Positions 17,073 to 25,367 of a stretch of 64,000 nucleotides of DNA are shown one piece after another. A program made the translations under genes and the position numbers. A model generated the notes under the pieces. That model ran no database searches. It was not told the DNA's origin and worked only from the letters and a program-made list of their open reading frames with translations. Every line of letters begins with the position of its first letter. The first letter of the stretch is position 1. The stretch comes from WVZH01 sp034430425. Its GTDB lineage: Bacteria > Chloroflexota > Anaerolineae > Anaerolineales > E44-bin32. The stretch is taken from contig DAOUEK010000019.1 in NCBI GenBank assembly GCA_034430425.1, positions 1 to 64,000 of the forward strand, read 5' to 3'.

Positions 17073-18275
17073 TTACTCACTGGTCATAATGAAGAGCGGT
17101 TTCATCTCGAAGCTCTTGTAGTACGGACGCAGCCGCTCGATGTTGTAGAACTTCTCGACATCGACCAGTTTCGATGTGCTGGTGACCACGTCGATCGGCA
17201 CGTTGTCATAACGGCCGTTCTTCAGCACGACGAGACGTCCGTGAACGCCAGCCAGGATCAGGTCCAGCGCCAGGTTGCCGTATGCCATGGGCACGATGGA
17301 ATCGATGGCATCCGGATCGCCGCCGCGGACCAGGTAGGCCAGACGCTGCGTGATTGTATTGATCTGTCGTCCGTTGTTGAATTTTGCGGAGATTTCCGTC
17401 AATTTTGCAGATACCAGATCCCCAATGCCGCCCAATTTCATGTGGCCAAAGGCATCCTTCTTGGTATCCTTAAAGGTCATTTCGCCACCCTCGAACATGG
17501 CGCCCTCGGAGACCAGAACCACGGAGTATTTACTTGGATTCTTGGCGCGATCTTCGACCATAAGTCGCACCAGATTGTCGATCTTGAATTTATACTCCGG
17601 GATCACACAGCGGTTGGCAGCCCCGGCCATGGTGGGGAGCATCGCGGAAAAACCTGCGTAACGACCGAATACTTCGACGATCAACAAACGCTCGTGTGAG
17701 CCAGCGGAAGTTCGCAACAAGTTGGTGAGACTGATGGTGCGGGTTACCGCGGTGCTGAAGCCAATGCAGTAATCGGTGCCGGGGACGTCGTTATCCATCG
17801 TTTTGGGGATGGCAACGCACTTGACGCCTTCCTGGAACAGTCGAACGGCGTAGCTCAGGGTGTCATCGCCACCGATGGGGATCAAGAAGTCGATACCGAG
17901 GAAATCGAGGTTCTTCAGCACATCGGGAGTTAGATCGTTCATCTCTTCAGTGTATTTATCTTGAAGATGTGCGGGTACGGAGTCTTTGGCGACGCGACTC
18001 GGATTCGTTCGAGAAGTGTGGATGAAGGTACCGCCAGTCCTGCCGGCTTTGTTGACGATCTCTTCGGTGAGAGTCATGTAACTATTACTGTTATCCGCTT
18101 TCTTGTCTCGGGTGAGGTTGATCGTTCCAGCCCAACCACGGCGGAAGCCGATGACTTGATAGCCCTCACGTAAGGCACGAATCGTGACCGCGCGGATTGC
18201 AGGATTGAGCCCGGGCACATCTCCGCCGCCGGTCAGGATACCGATAACTCCTTTTTTCGTTTTCACGTTTGCCAT
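17073..18275 (-). CDS. PPi-type phosphofructokinase (group III-like)
   Basis: A 400-residue phosphofructokinase distinct from the ATP-type enzyme 1 kb away. The donor loop is GGDDT (residues 135-139) and the catalytic segment PKTMDNDV (157-164). Asp in GGDD and Lys in PKT are the accepted markers of pyrophosphate dependence; together they block the ATP alpha-phosphate. PPi-PFKs work reversibly near equilibrium, serving both glycolysis and gluconeogenesis, and some also accept sedoheptulose 7-phosphate. The ATG at 18275 follows GGAGAAGAAGAC. The donor call rests on established residue correlations and would need an enzyme assay. Confidence 0.88.
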   Translation of the reverse strand: MANVKTKKGVIGILTGGGDVPGLNPAIRAVTIRALREGYQVIGFRRGWAGTINLTRDKKADNSNSYMTLTEEIVNKAGRTGGTFIHTSRTNPSRVAKDSVPAHLQDKYTEEMNDLTPDVLKNLDFLGIDFLIPIGGDDTLSYAVRLFQEGVKCVAIPKTMDNDVPGTDYCIGFSTAVTRTISLTNLLRTSAGSHERLLIVEVFGRYAGFSAMLPTMAGAANRCVIPEYKFKIDNLVRLMVEDRAKNPSKYSVVLVSEGAMFEGGEMTFKDTKKDAFGHMKLGGIGDLVSAKLTEISAKFNNGRQINTITQRLAYLVRGGDPDAIDSIVPMAYGNLALDLILAGVHGRLVVLKNGRYDNVPIDVVTSTSKLVDVEKFYNIERLRPYYKSFEMKPLFIMTSE

Positions 18276-18546
18276 GTCTTCTTCTCCAGAATGAAATTTC
18301 GATGCGTTGCTGTGAGAATGTGTTTTTCATCAGGAACGCAGATTTACTTGGGTAATCAAGCTTAGATTCATCTTCCGTCAATATTAACAGAAGGTTTGCT
18401 GTTTCATCAAGGTATGTCGGGATTCCGAAAGGTTAAACCCTGACAGGTTGAGAACGTGTCGACCAAATTTTGGATGGTATGAACCTTGCAATAAGTACTG
18501 CAAGCCGATCCCGGTTGATCCGTGGAATGATAAATGGAGTCGAGCG

Positions 18547-18855
18547 ATGATATTTCAGGGCGCAGGCGTTTCAAGAATCGTGGAGCGAGTTGAAAATTTG
18601 CGAGAACCTTTTCGTAAGAATGCCATCGAATGGTTGAGTTTACGCACGCGACGACCATTGGCGAATCTTCAACTCGATTTGGATCAATTCCTGCGGGAAC
18701 AAGATCCTTTCGTGCGCGAGTTTTTTATCAGGGATACCCTATCCGTACTCGATCTCGCATCAAAGCATTTTAACGAACCAGATACACATATCAGCGACTC
18801 ACGACGAGAATATCTCGATGAGTTGATGCGTGCAGCTTCCGTGCTTCATCGATAA
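18547..18855 (+). CDS. Hypothetical small helical protein
   Basis: A 102-residue soluble, charged, largely helical protein that I do not recognise. The ATG at 18547 follows GGAG with good spacing; an earlier in-frame TTG at 18448 is less convincing. Segments such as NLREPFRKNAIEWLSLRTRRPLA and FLREQDPFVREFFIRDTL are amphipathic, with no Cys or metal motif and no signal peptide. It stands alone between the PPi-PFK promoter region and a convergent lipoprotein gene. Confidence 0.6.
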   Translation: MIFQGAGVSRIVERVENLREPFRKNAIEWLSLRTRRPLANLQLDLDQFLREQDPFVREFFIRDTLSVLDLASKHFNEPDTHISDSRREYLDELMRAASVLHR

Positions 18856-18931
18856 CAGTGAGAGGCGATATACCGTTCCATAGAAATGATCGATGATCGA
18901 TTTCTACCTGGTCCAGACTATGGCCCGGCAA

Positions 18932-19666
18932 TCAGGGAACAATGGGAGTACATCCTACGACGGGTTCGAGTGCGGAACCAATTTGAACAAAACCCGTTCC
19001 ATCCCATTCATGTTCCAGGGTCATCCATTCACATGGACCCAGGGGAGATCCTCCCAATTTGCCGGCCTCCCGAAAGGTGATAACATTGCCGGCCTTCGAC
19101 CATTCCCCGTAATACCCCTCGTTGAAATAGACCTGTGACATCCCAATGCCGTTCCAGGCGTAGATACCCAGTTCGTACCACAGGTGTGGGCCGGAGGAAC
19201 GCATGGGCACGATGACCAATTCCTGGCAGCCGCCGAACTCGTAGGTTCCCGCTTCCGGCATCAGCTGACGCTGGTTGGGATCACCGCTGGCCATGTTCCA
19301 GACGTTCACCCAGGCGCCGCCGCTCCAATTGTCGACGGAGATCGTTTTCCCGGCGCTGCCGTTGTCGGTGATGCGTACGCGCTGGTAGGTGCCGTCGCAG
19401 TTCAAACTCACGCCGCCCGCGGGTGGAGAGTCGGTGGGTGAAGGGGTGATGCTTGCGGTTAATTCCGGGGTGTTCGAGGCAGTAGCGATTTCTGTTCCGG
19501 CCTGTGTGGCAGTCGCGGTTGCGGGTGATTCAGTAAGTGTAGAGGTCGCTTCTACTTCCTCAGTTCCATCGCCTGAGTCAGGAAAGGGGAACGAACATGA
19601 CAGAACGGCGCCGATGGTGAGTAGAAGTGCCAGATACAGTGCTGTGACTTTCCGTGTGCTCATCAT
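18932..19666 (-). CDS. Secreted lipoprotein of unknown function
   Basis: A 244-residue predicted lipoprotein: positively charged start, hydrophobic core LYLALLLTIGAVLSC with the lipobox Cys at residue 24, then a Thr/Ser/Pro/Ala-rich linker to about residue 85, and a C-terminal globular domain rich in Trp, Gly and Tyr (VDNWSGGAWVNVWNM, YELGIYAWNGIGMSQVYF) with several Cys that may pair. The domain resembles beta-sandwich secreted modules but I cannot name the family. It probably sits on the outer face of the membrane. Confidence 0.75.
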   Translation of the reverse strand: MMSTRKVTALYLALLLTIGAVLSCSFPFPDSGDGTEEVEATSTLTESPATATATQAGTEIATASNTPELTASITPSPTDSPPAGGVSLNCDGTYQRVRITDNGSAGKTISVDNWSGGAWVNVWNMASGDPNQRQLMPEAGTYEFGGCQELVIVPMRSSGPHLWYELGIYAWNGIGMSQVYFNEGYYGEWSKAGNVITFREAGKLGGSPLGPCEWMTLEHEWDGTGFVQIGSALEPVVGCTPIVP

Positions 19667-19717
19667 TCCTCCCTCAGTCGGATGCGGGCATAAAGCAGCT
19701 CAGGCTGCATTCGATGA

Positions 19718-21397
19718 TTATAACCAACTCGGTTCGATATAGCTGCCAAACACGCCGCGCATCACGTTGACAATTTCTCCCAGCGTGGCGTAGGCGCGTA
19801 CAGCCGCAAGAATCGCAGGCATCGTGTTTTGCGTTCCCTGACAAGCAAGACGCAAGCGGTCCAGCGCCTGGCCGACGGCACCATTATCGCGCCGCTGGCG
19901 TAATACTCCCAGGCGTGTGATTTGCCGCTGATAACCTTGTGGGTCGATTTTTAGCAGTGGGATGTGAAGCGGCTGATCGTCTTGATAGGCGTTGATCCCG
20001 ACGATCAGGCGTTGTTGTTCATCGATTTCACGCTGATAGCGGTAGGCGGAATTGTGGATCTCCCTTTGGAAAAAACCTGCTTCGATAGCGGGCAGCACAC
20101 CGCCGATCTCTTCGATGCGTTGGAAGTAGCGTCTGGCTTGTTTTTCCATGTGATCGGTCAGGTTCTCGAGGAAATATGATCCACCGAGGGGATCGATTGT
20201 GTTGACGACGCCGGATTCCTGGGCCAGGATTTGCTGCGTTCGCAGAGCGAGTTTAACCGCGGATTCCGAGGGCAGGGCCAGTGCTTCGTCCATTGAATTG
20301 GTGTGCAGGGATTGCGTGCCGCCCAGCACGGCAGCCAGAGCCTGAATCGTCACGCGTACGGCGTTAATTTCGGGCTGTTGTGCGGTGAGGCTCACCCCTG
20401 CGGTTTGGGTGTGGAAACGCAGCAGCCAGGCGCGTGGATTTTTCGCCTTGAATGTGAGGCGCATTTCCTTCGCCCAGATACGTCTTGCTGCGCGGTACTT
20501 GGCGATTTCCTCAAAGAAATCATTGTGTGCGTTGAAGAAGAAGGATAGGCGCAGCGCGAATTCATCGATATCAAGACCCCGCTGCAGCGCCCAGCGCACG
20601 TATTCCATTCCGTCCACCAACGTGAAGGCGAGTTCCTGCGCCGCTGTCGCTCCCGCTTCACGGATGTGGTAACCGGAAATCGAGATGCTGTTCCAGTTCG
20701 GCAGGTGATGGGTGCCGTATTCGATGGTGTCTGTGACGAGCCGCATCGAAGGCTGCGGTGGAAAGATGTATTCTTTTTGTGCGATATATTCTTTCAAAAT
20801 GTCGTTCTGGATCGTACCGCGTAATTGCTGTGGGTGAATGCCTTGTTTTTCAGCCGCAGCGATGTACATTGCCCAGATTACCGCTGCGGGCGAGTTAATC
20901 GTCATGCTTGTGGAGATCTTGTCGAGCGGGATGTCTTTCAACAGGATTTCCATGTCTTCGAGCGAAGAAACGGCGACTCCGCACTTGCCGAATTCTCCCG
21001 CAGCCTGGGGAGCGTCTGTGTCGTAGCCCATGAGCGTAGGTAAATCAAAGGCGATCGACAATCCGGTTTGGCCCTGGTCGAGCAGATAGTAGAAGCGCCG
21101 GTTGGTCTCTTCAGCGGTGCCGAAACCGGCAAACATGCGCATGGTCCACGGCCTGCCGCGATACATCGTCGGATGGATCCCGCGTGTAAAAGGGTATTCC
21201 CCCGGCATTCCAAGATCCTGCAAGTAATCCTGATCGTGAACGTCCAGCGGGGTATACAGCCGATTGACCGGCTCGGAAGAAGTAGTGCGGAATTCCTGGC
21301 GTTGCTCGGGAGTGTGTTTGAGGATGGGGTCGAGTGTCTTCGTTTGCCAGTCGTCCAGCGCATTTTGCAGCGCTGCTCGCTGTTTACGATCCAACAT
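19718..21397 (-). CDS. Acyl-CoA mutase large subunit, isobutyryl-CoA mutase-like
   Basis: B12-dependent acyl-CoA mutase catalytic barrel, 559 residues from the ATG at 21397 behind GGAGG (a GTG at 21409 is the longer option). Coordinates line up with Propionibacterium MCM: the active-site pair YH is at residues 243-244. At the two positions that set substrate choice in this family, the residues are Phe89 (RMFAG, where MCM has Tyr) and Gln207 (IAQKEY, where MCM has Arg). That Phe/Gln pair is the published signature of isobutyryl-CoA mutase. No B12-binding domain (DXHXXG) is present, so a separate small subunit is required; none is in the window. The epimerase gene lies upstream on the same strand. 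Family is certain; substrate is inferred. Confidence 0.85.
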   Translation of the reverse strand: MLDRKQRAALQNALDDWQTKTLDPILKHTPEQRQEFRTTSSEPVNRLYTPLDVHDQDYLQDLGMPGEYPFTRGIHPTMYRGRPWTMRMFAGFGTAEETNRRFYYLLDQGQTGLSIAFDLPTLMGYDTDAPQAAGEFGKCGVAVSSLEDMEILLKDIPLDKISTSMTINSPAAVIWAMYIAAAEKQGIHPQQLRGTIQNDILKEYIAQKEYIFPPQPSMRLVTDTIEYGTHHLPNWNSISISGYHIREAGATAAQELAFTLVDGMEYVRWALQRGLDIDEFALRLSFFFNAHNDFFEEIAKYRAARRIWAKEMRLTFKAKNPRAWLLRFHTQTAGVSLTAQQPEINAVRVTIQALAAVLGGTQSLHTNSMDEALALPSESAVKLALRTQQILAQESGVVNTIDPLGGSYFLENLTDHMEKQARRYFQRIEEIGGVLPAIEAGFFQREIHNSAYRYQREIDEQQRLIVGINAYQDDQPLHIPLLKIDPQGYQRQITRLGVLRQRRDNGAVGQALDRLRLACQGTQNTMPAILAAVRAYATLGEIVNVMRGVFGSYIEPSWL

Positions 21398-21483
21398 GAA
21401 GGCCTCCACCGTACGGTTCGTGAGTATAGCAGGGGGCGTATACGCAAATTCTCTGCTGGGTGGAACGCGGGCACGAATTGGGG

Positions 21484-22038
21484 TTACTCTGCATCGTCGC
21501 CATGTATCGTTTCTGTGCTGCTTCGCAGGCCGCGTAGAAAAGCCAGAATCCCGGCGGCAACGGCCTGTCCTTGAACCATCGCTCGATCGGCGAGCTCACG
21601 GGCTCGTGCCAGGCGGATAGCCGGTTCCAGTTCGGTGGGTTCGTAGAGTTCGACCAGGACCCCGTGGGTGCTTTCAGGGTGGATAAAGGCAATTCTCTTG
21701 CCGCCAGAACCGATGATCGGTTCCCGGTCGATTAAACGGATTCCGTGCAGCGCCAGTTTTTCCAGTGAGGCTTCGATGTCATCGACTTCGAAGCAGATGT
21801 GGTGTATTCCAGGACCGCGGCGATCGACAAAGCGCGCCAACCCCGTCTGATTGCTGGTAGGTTTCACCAATTCGATTTCGGAATCGCCCATGGGGAGAAA
21901 TGCGACGATGGCGTCCTGTCCGGCGACGTCTTCCACATGGGCGACGTCCAGACCGAGGGCGTCGCGCCAGAAATGCAGGGCGTGCTCGATATCATCGACG
22001 ACGATGGCCACGTGATCGATGCGCATTACAGATGGCAT
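21484..22038 (-). CDS. mce: Methylmalonyl-CoA epimerase
   Basis: Interconverts (S)- and (R)-methylmalonyl-CoA between propionyl-CoA carboxylase and the mutase. The 184-residue protein has the paired vicinal-oxygen-chelate fold with metal ligands in RIDHVAIVVDD, GIHHICFEVDD and VLVELYEP, and the substrate-loop region GSGGKRIAFIHP. The C-terminal ~45 residues extend past the core domain and are Ala/Arg-rich. The ATG at 22038 follows AGGTGA. It is transcribed towards the isobutyryl-type mutase gene, 86 bases away, and lies downstream of the methylmalonyl-type mutase across a repeat-bearing gap. Confidence 0.92.
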   Translation of the reverse strand: MPSVMRIDHVAIVVDDIEHALHFWRDALGLDVAHVEDVAGQDAIVAFLPMGDSEIELVKPTSNQTGLARFVDRRGPGIHHICFEVDDIEASLEKLALHGIRLIDREPIIGSGGKRIAFIHPESTHGVLVELYEPTELEPAIRLARARELADRAMVQGQAVAAGILAFLRGLRSSTETIHGDDAE

Positions 22039-22144
22039 GGGTTCACCTATTAGCCGTTGAATCTATTCTACACGGGAATTTGGGGAGGGAAACAAGGTTG
22101 TATCTCGCCGGCTGCATCCCGATACTTATTAATAATTTATTGCT

Positions 22145-22246
22145 TTCATTCGATCATGAGGACTGCGGATAAAAATCTACTAATCATCGGCACCAGATAG
22201 ATATCCGGCGCCAGTAAAAAGAGGTGTTGGTTGCGGATATGTATCC
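22145..22246. repeat. Imperfect ~100 bp direct repeat, copy 1
   Basis: Begins TTCATTCGATC, contains ACTGCGG, ATCGGCACC and TAGATATCCGGCGCCA, and ends GCGGATATGTATCC. It matches copy 2 over the whole length with scattered substitutions and a few single-base indels. Confidence 0.75.
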
Positions 22247-22277
22247 GCAGCCGGTATCCGGCAGATGTGTATCTGCC
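22233..22277. repeat. Two tandem hairpins inside the repeat region
   Basis: GCGGATA TG TATCCGC (22233-22248) and GGCAGAT GTGT ATCTGCC (22260-22277) are perfect stem-loops, separated by CCGGTATCC-like sequence. They resemble REP-type extragenic palindromes. They could also end the upstream mutase transcript, but no T-run follows. Confidence 0.6.
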
Positions 22278-22320
22278 GAGTTTCCGTTTGCAACCCTATA
22301 GTTAGGAATGAACAGCTGAT

Positions 22321-22424
22321 TTCATTCGATCGTGAAGGACTGCGGGTTGAAATCCGCTAATGATCGGCACCGCATAGATATCCGGCGCCAACAGGAAAAG
22401 GAGTTGGTTACGGATCGATATCCC
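22321..22424. repeat. Imperfect ~100 bp direct repeat, copy 2
   Basis: Begins TTCATTCGATCG, contains ACTGCGG, ATCGGCACC and TAGATATCCGGCGCCA, and ends CGGATCGATATCC. It ends 14 bases before the stop of the methylmalonyl-type mutase gene. Confidence 0.75.
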
Positions 22425-22438
22425 GCGCCAACGTAAAG

Positions 22439-24100
22439 TTAGATGCCCGTCGGCGGGCGGAATTCTCCCCAAACCTGGCGCAATCGTCCGCAGATCTCGC
22501 CCAGGGTTAAGTCGGCTTCCACACACTCGATGAGTAGCGGCATTATGTTTTCTTCCCCCCTGGCGGTTGATTCGAGACGGCCGAGCAGCTCGTCGGCGCG
22601 TCCAGCATCGCGGCGCTTGCGCACATCCGCCAGATGTTCCCGCTGCGCGTTTTCGATCGTCGGATCGAGTTTGAGTCGATCCATGCTCAGTTCCTCTTCG
22701 GTTTCGTACTTGTTGACCCCCACGACGATGGCCTCGCTGCGTTCGATCTCTCGCTGCGTACGATACGCTGCGTCCTGGATCTCGCGCTGGATGTAGCCCT
22801 GCTCGATGGCCGCCAGCGCACCGCCGAGATCGTCGATTTTCTCGATGTAGGCCATCACACCGGATTCGATTTCATCCGTCAGGTGCTCGATCAGGTAGGA
22901 GCCGGCCAGCGGATCGATCGAATCGCTTACACCGGATTCGTGGGCGATGATCTGCTGCGTTCGCAGGGCGACCTGTACGGCCTGTTCCGTTGGCAGACTC
23001 AAGGCTTCGTCCATGCTGTTGGTGTGTAAGGACTGTGTGCCGCCCAGAACGGCGGAGAGTGCCTGTAGTGTCACACGCACCACGTTATTGTGCGGCTGCT
23101 GCGCGGTGAGGGTGCAGCCGCCTGTTTGCGTGTGGAAGCGTAAGCATAACGAACGAGGGTTTTCCGCTTTAAAGCGCTCGCACATGATGCGCGCCCAAAG
23201 CCGCCGCGCGGCGCGGAATTTGGCGATCTCCTCCAGGAAATGGTTGTGGGCGTTGAAGAAGAAGGTCAGGCGCGGGGCAAATTCGTCGATTTCCAACCCG
23301 GCTTCGAGGGCTGCCTGTACGTATGCAATCGCATTGGCGAGGGTGAAAGCCAGCTCCTGCACGGCCGTCGAGCCCGCCTCGCGAATGTGATAACCGGAGA
23401 TGGAAATCGTGTTCCACTGCGGTACGCTCTCTCGACAGTAGCGGAAAACATCGGTGATCAGGCGCATGGAAGGACCGGGCGGGAAGATGTAAGTTCCCCG
23501 GGCGACATATTCTTTGAGGATGTCGTTTTGCACGGTGCCGCGCAGACGGGAGACATCGACTCCCTGGCGTTTAGCGATGGCGATGTACATCGCCAGCAGG
23601 ATCGTCGCCGGGGCGTTGATGGTCATGCTGGTGGACACTTTATCGAGCGGAATCTCGGCAAACAATTGCTCCATATCATCCAGACAGGAAATCGAGACCC
23701 CCACTTTTCCGACTTCACCGGAAGCGATGGGATCGTCCGCATCGTAGCCGATCTGTGTGGGTAGATCGAAAGCGATCGATAAGCCTGTCTGGCCTTGTTC
23801 CAGCAAATAGCGAAAGCGTCGGTTGGTTTCTTCAGCGCTGGCGTATCCGGCGTATTGCCGCATGGTCCAGAGCCGGCCGCGATACATCGTGGGTTGCACG
23901 CCGCGCGTGTAGGGATATGCGCCGGGAAAGCCCAGTTTTTCCAGGTAATCCGCTTCGCTGAGTGTTTGCGTATAAAAACGTTCGAGTGGAATCCCGGAAG
24001 ATGTTTCGAAGCGTTCCTTGCGTTCCGGGAACCGTTCCAACGTGGGATTAAGCGTTTGTTCTTGCCATTCTTTATAGGATTCGTCGATTGATTTTGTCAT
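22439..24100 (-). CDS. Methylmalonyl-CoA mutase large subunit (no B12 domain)
   Basis: Adenosylcobalamin-dependent carbon-skeleton mutase catalytic subunit converting (R)-methylmalonyl-CoA to succinyl-CoA; 553 residues. Conserved blocks include YPYTRGVQPTMYRGR, GLSIAFDLPTQIGYD, GTVQNDILKEY, SISISGYHIREAG (active-site Tyr237/His238) and GGTQSLHTNSMDEAL. The specificity positions are Tyr83 (RQYAG) and Arg201 (VARGTY), the methylmalonyl-CoA type pair. The C-terminal B12-binding domain of single-chain mutases is absent, as in archaeal and many Chloroflexota enzymes that use a separate ~140-residue subunit. The ATG at 24100 follows AAGGAA and lies 15 bases from the CYTH gene stop, so the two share a transcript with the carboxylase genes. 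Confidence 0.9.
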   Translation of the reverse strand: MTKSIDESYKEWQEQTLNPTLERFPERKERFETSSGIPLERFYTQTLSEADYLEKLGFPGAYPYTRGVQPTMYRGRLWTMRQYAGYASAEETNRRFRYLLEQGQTGLSIAFDLPTQIGYDADDPIASGEVGKVGVSISCLDDMEQLFAEIPLDKVSTSMTINAPATILLAMYIAIAKRQGVDVSRLRGTVQNDILKEYVARGTYIFPPGPSMRLITDVFRYCRESVPQWNTISISGYHIREAGSTAVQELAFTLANAIAYVQAALEAGLEIDEFAPRLTFFFNAHNHFLEEIAKFRAARRLWARIMCERFKAENPRSLCLRFHTQTGGCTLTAQQPHNNVVRVTLQALSAVLGGTQSLHTNSMDEALSLPTEQAVQVALRTQQIIAHESGVSDSIDPLAGSYLIEHLTDEIESGVMAYIEKIDDLGGALAAIEQGYIQREIQDAAYRTQREIERSEAIVVGVNKYETEEELSMDRLKLDPTIENAQREHLADVRKRRDAGRADELLGRLESTARGEENIMPLLIECVEADLTLGEICGRLRQVWGEFRPPTGI

Positions 24101-24115
24101 TGGAAATTCCTTGTT

Positions 24116-24718
24116 CTAGGCAGCAAATTTCAGACCCAGGTCATCGGGCTGGATCCTGGCAATCGTAGAGAAGTTATCGAAAGTTGCGTCGCGAAAGGGA
24201 AGATGCAGCCTTTGCTGTAGGGTATGAAACAGGGAGAGATAGTTCATCGTCGCTCGTTTTTTCCAGGGTAGGTCTAGCTCGGAAGACACCCATTTCACAT
24301 CATCGAGTGAATTGCCTTCTATCTCGATAAAATAGCCGAAGGGCAGCTCGTCGAGCATGATGAGGCAGGGTTCGAGCGTGTACGTCTCCCGATATTTTTC
24401 GTAAATAAAGAAAACTTCGAAGCCAAGTCTTTCGAGCAGTATCCTGGCGGTGTCGAAGTCATCGACTTCGATTTCAATTTCAGTGCGTACTTCGACGCTC
24501 GCGGCGTGCTTATAAGCAAGCACCGCGGATCGATCCTGCCGCAAACGCAGCAGCGAGTGTTCACCGGAAAGCTGCCGGTCTGAAGTGTCGAAGCGCAGGT
24601 TGCGTTCGAATATGCGCGACGACGTCAGTTCTCCCCCCAACGAGTTGATCCTGGGGCGGATGTCATCGAGTTGGGGAAGATAAAATTTGGCTTCGATCTC
24701 TTTCTTTACACCAGACAC
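24116..24718 (-). CDS. CYTH-domain protein (class IV adenylate cyclase/triphosphatase-like)
   Basis: A 200-residue CYTH protein. The signature EIEAKF (EXEXK) is at residues 7-12, and alternating charged strands follow: LLRLRQD, RTEIEIEVDD, EKYRETYT and GYFIEIEG, which line the tunnel that binds triphosphate and metal. Family members are CyaB-type adenylate cyclases, thiamine triphosphatases or inorganic triphosphatases; the sequence does not decide between them. The start is GTG at 24718 since no ATG precedes the signature. It sits between the biotin carrier and mutase genes on the same strand, an unexpected place for this function. Confidence 0.82.
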   Translation of the reverse strand: MSGVKKEIEAKFYLPQLDDIRPRINSLGGELTSSRIFERNLRFDTSDRQLSGEHSLLRLRQDRSAVLAYKHAASVEVRTEIEIEVDDFDTARILLERLGFEVFFIYEKYRETYTLEPCLIMLDELPFGYFIEIEGNSLDDVKWVSSELDLPWKKRATMNYLSLFHTLQQRLHLPFRDATFDNFSTIARIQPDDLGLKFAA

Positions 24719-24817
24719 AGAATCATTCCAATGGATGCAATTTTGTGATCGCTGACTTTGGGCAGTGGGACGATGTCGAAGATCTGCGCGTTTTGAAGGG
24801 TACGTTCAGCCACCCAA

Positions 24818-25315
24818 TCAGCCGAGAATTACCAAAACCTCATTTTTCTCTACACTGTCCCCCGGAGCGACGTTGATCCGTTCCACGGTTCCGGCACACG
24901 GCGATTTGAGTTCGTTCTGCATTTTCATCGACTCGAGAACGAGGAGATTCTGTCCTTCTTCAATTTCCTGGCCTTCTTCGATGGGGATGTTGATGACCAA
25001 ACCCGGCATGGGGGCTTTAAGCTGGAATTCGCCACTCTGGATTTTCTGTGTCGAAGTGGCATTGCGTAGTCGCCGCTGTCGTTCGTCTTCGATAACGACT
25101 TGATAGAGGTCGCCTTGCAGCAGCACTTCCATGCCGCTTTCCGTGGGATAAATGTAGGCTTCAAGGGAGCGTCCGTTAAGCAGCAAGGAGTAGACGGGTC
25201 GTCCCATAATCGACTGAAAATCCACCGAAAGTCGTACACCATCGGCGATCAATTCCTGATCGCTGCTGATTTCGATTTCGAAATTCTGGTCTTCGATGGT
25301 TGCGAAGTATTTCAT
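24818..25315 (-). CDS. Biotin carboxyl carrier protein of acyl-CoA carboxylase
   Basis: A 165-residue biotin carrier. The C-terminal biotinyl domain has APMPG and the biotin-attachment motif ESMKMQNEL with the acceptor Lys at residue 131; the N-terminal half resembles the linker domain of propionyl-CoA/acetyl-CoA carboxylase subunits. The ATG at 25315 follows GGAGGG; a longer frame up to 25531 overlaps the biotin carboxylase gene and is rich in Arg and Ser, so it is rejected. It lies 52 bases downstream of the biotin carboxylase gene in the carboxylase operon and would be biotinylated by a BirA such as the one at 49.1 kb. Confidence 0.92.
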   Translation of the reverse strand: MKYFATIEDQNFEIEISSDQELIADGVRLSVDFQSIMGRPVYSLLLNGRSLEAYIYPTESGMEVLLQGDLYQVVIEDERQRRLRNATSTQKIQSGEFQLKAPMPGLVINIPIEEGQEIEEGQNLLVLESMKMQNELKSPCAGTVERINVAPGDSVEKNEVLVILG

Positions 25316-25367
25316 ACACCCTCCGGGTTCACACACAGATGCACTTCTGCGCCCGTCACTTCCACAA

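Larger units (their letters stand above)
22039..22438. other. Repeat-bearing intergenic region
   Basis: A 400-base gap between the methylmalonyl-type mutase and the epimerase, with no plausible gene. It holds two diverged copies of a ~100-base direct repeat (22145-22246 and 22321-22424) and two adjacent hairpins (22233-22248, 22260-22277). Confidence 0.7.

Noticed and set aside
22145..22424. CRISPR array
   Set aside because: Only two long, diverged copies; no short regular repeats with spacers and no cas genes.
22039..22438. Cobalamin riboswitch for the mutase genes
   Set aside because: No B12-box-like sequence was seen and the repeats lie downstream of one mutase rather than in a typical leader.
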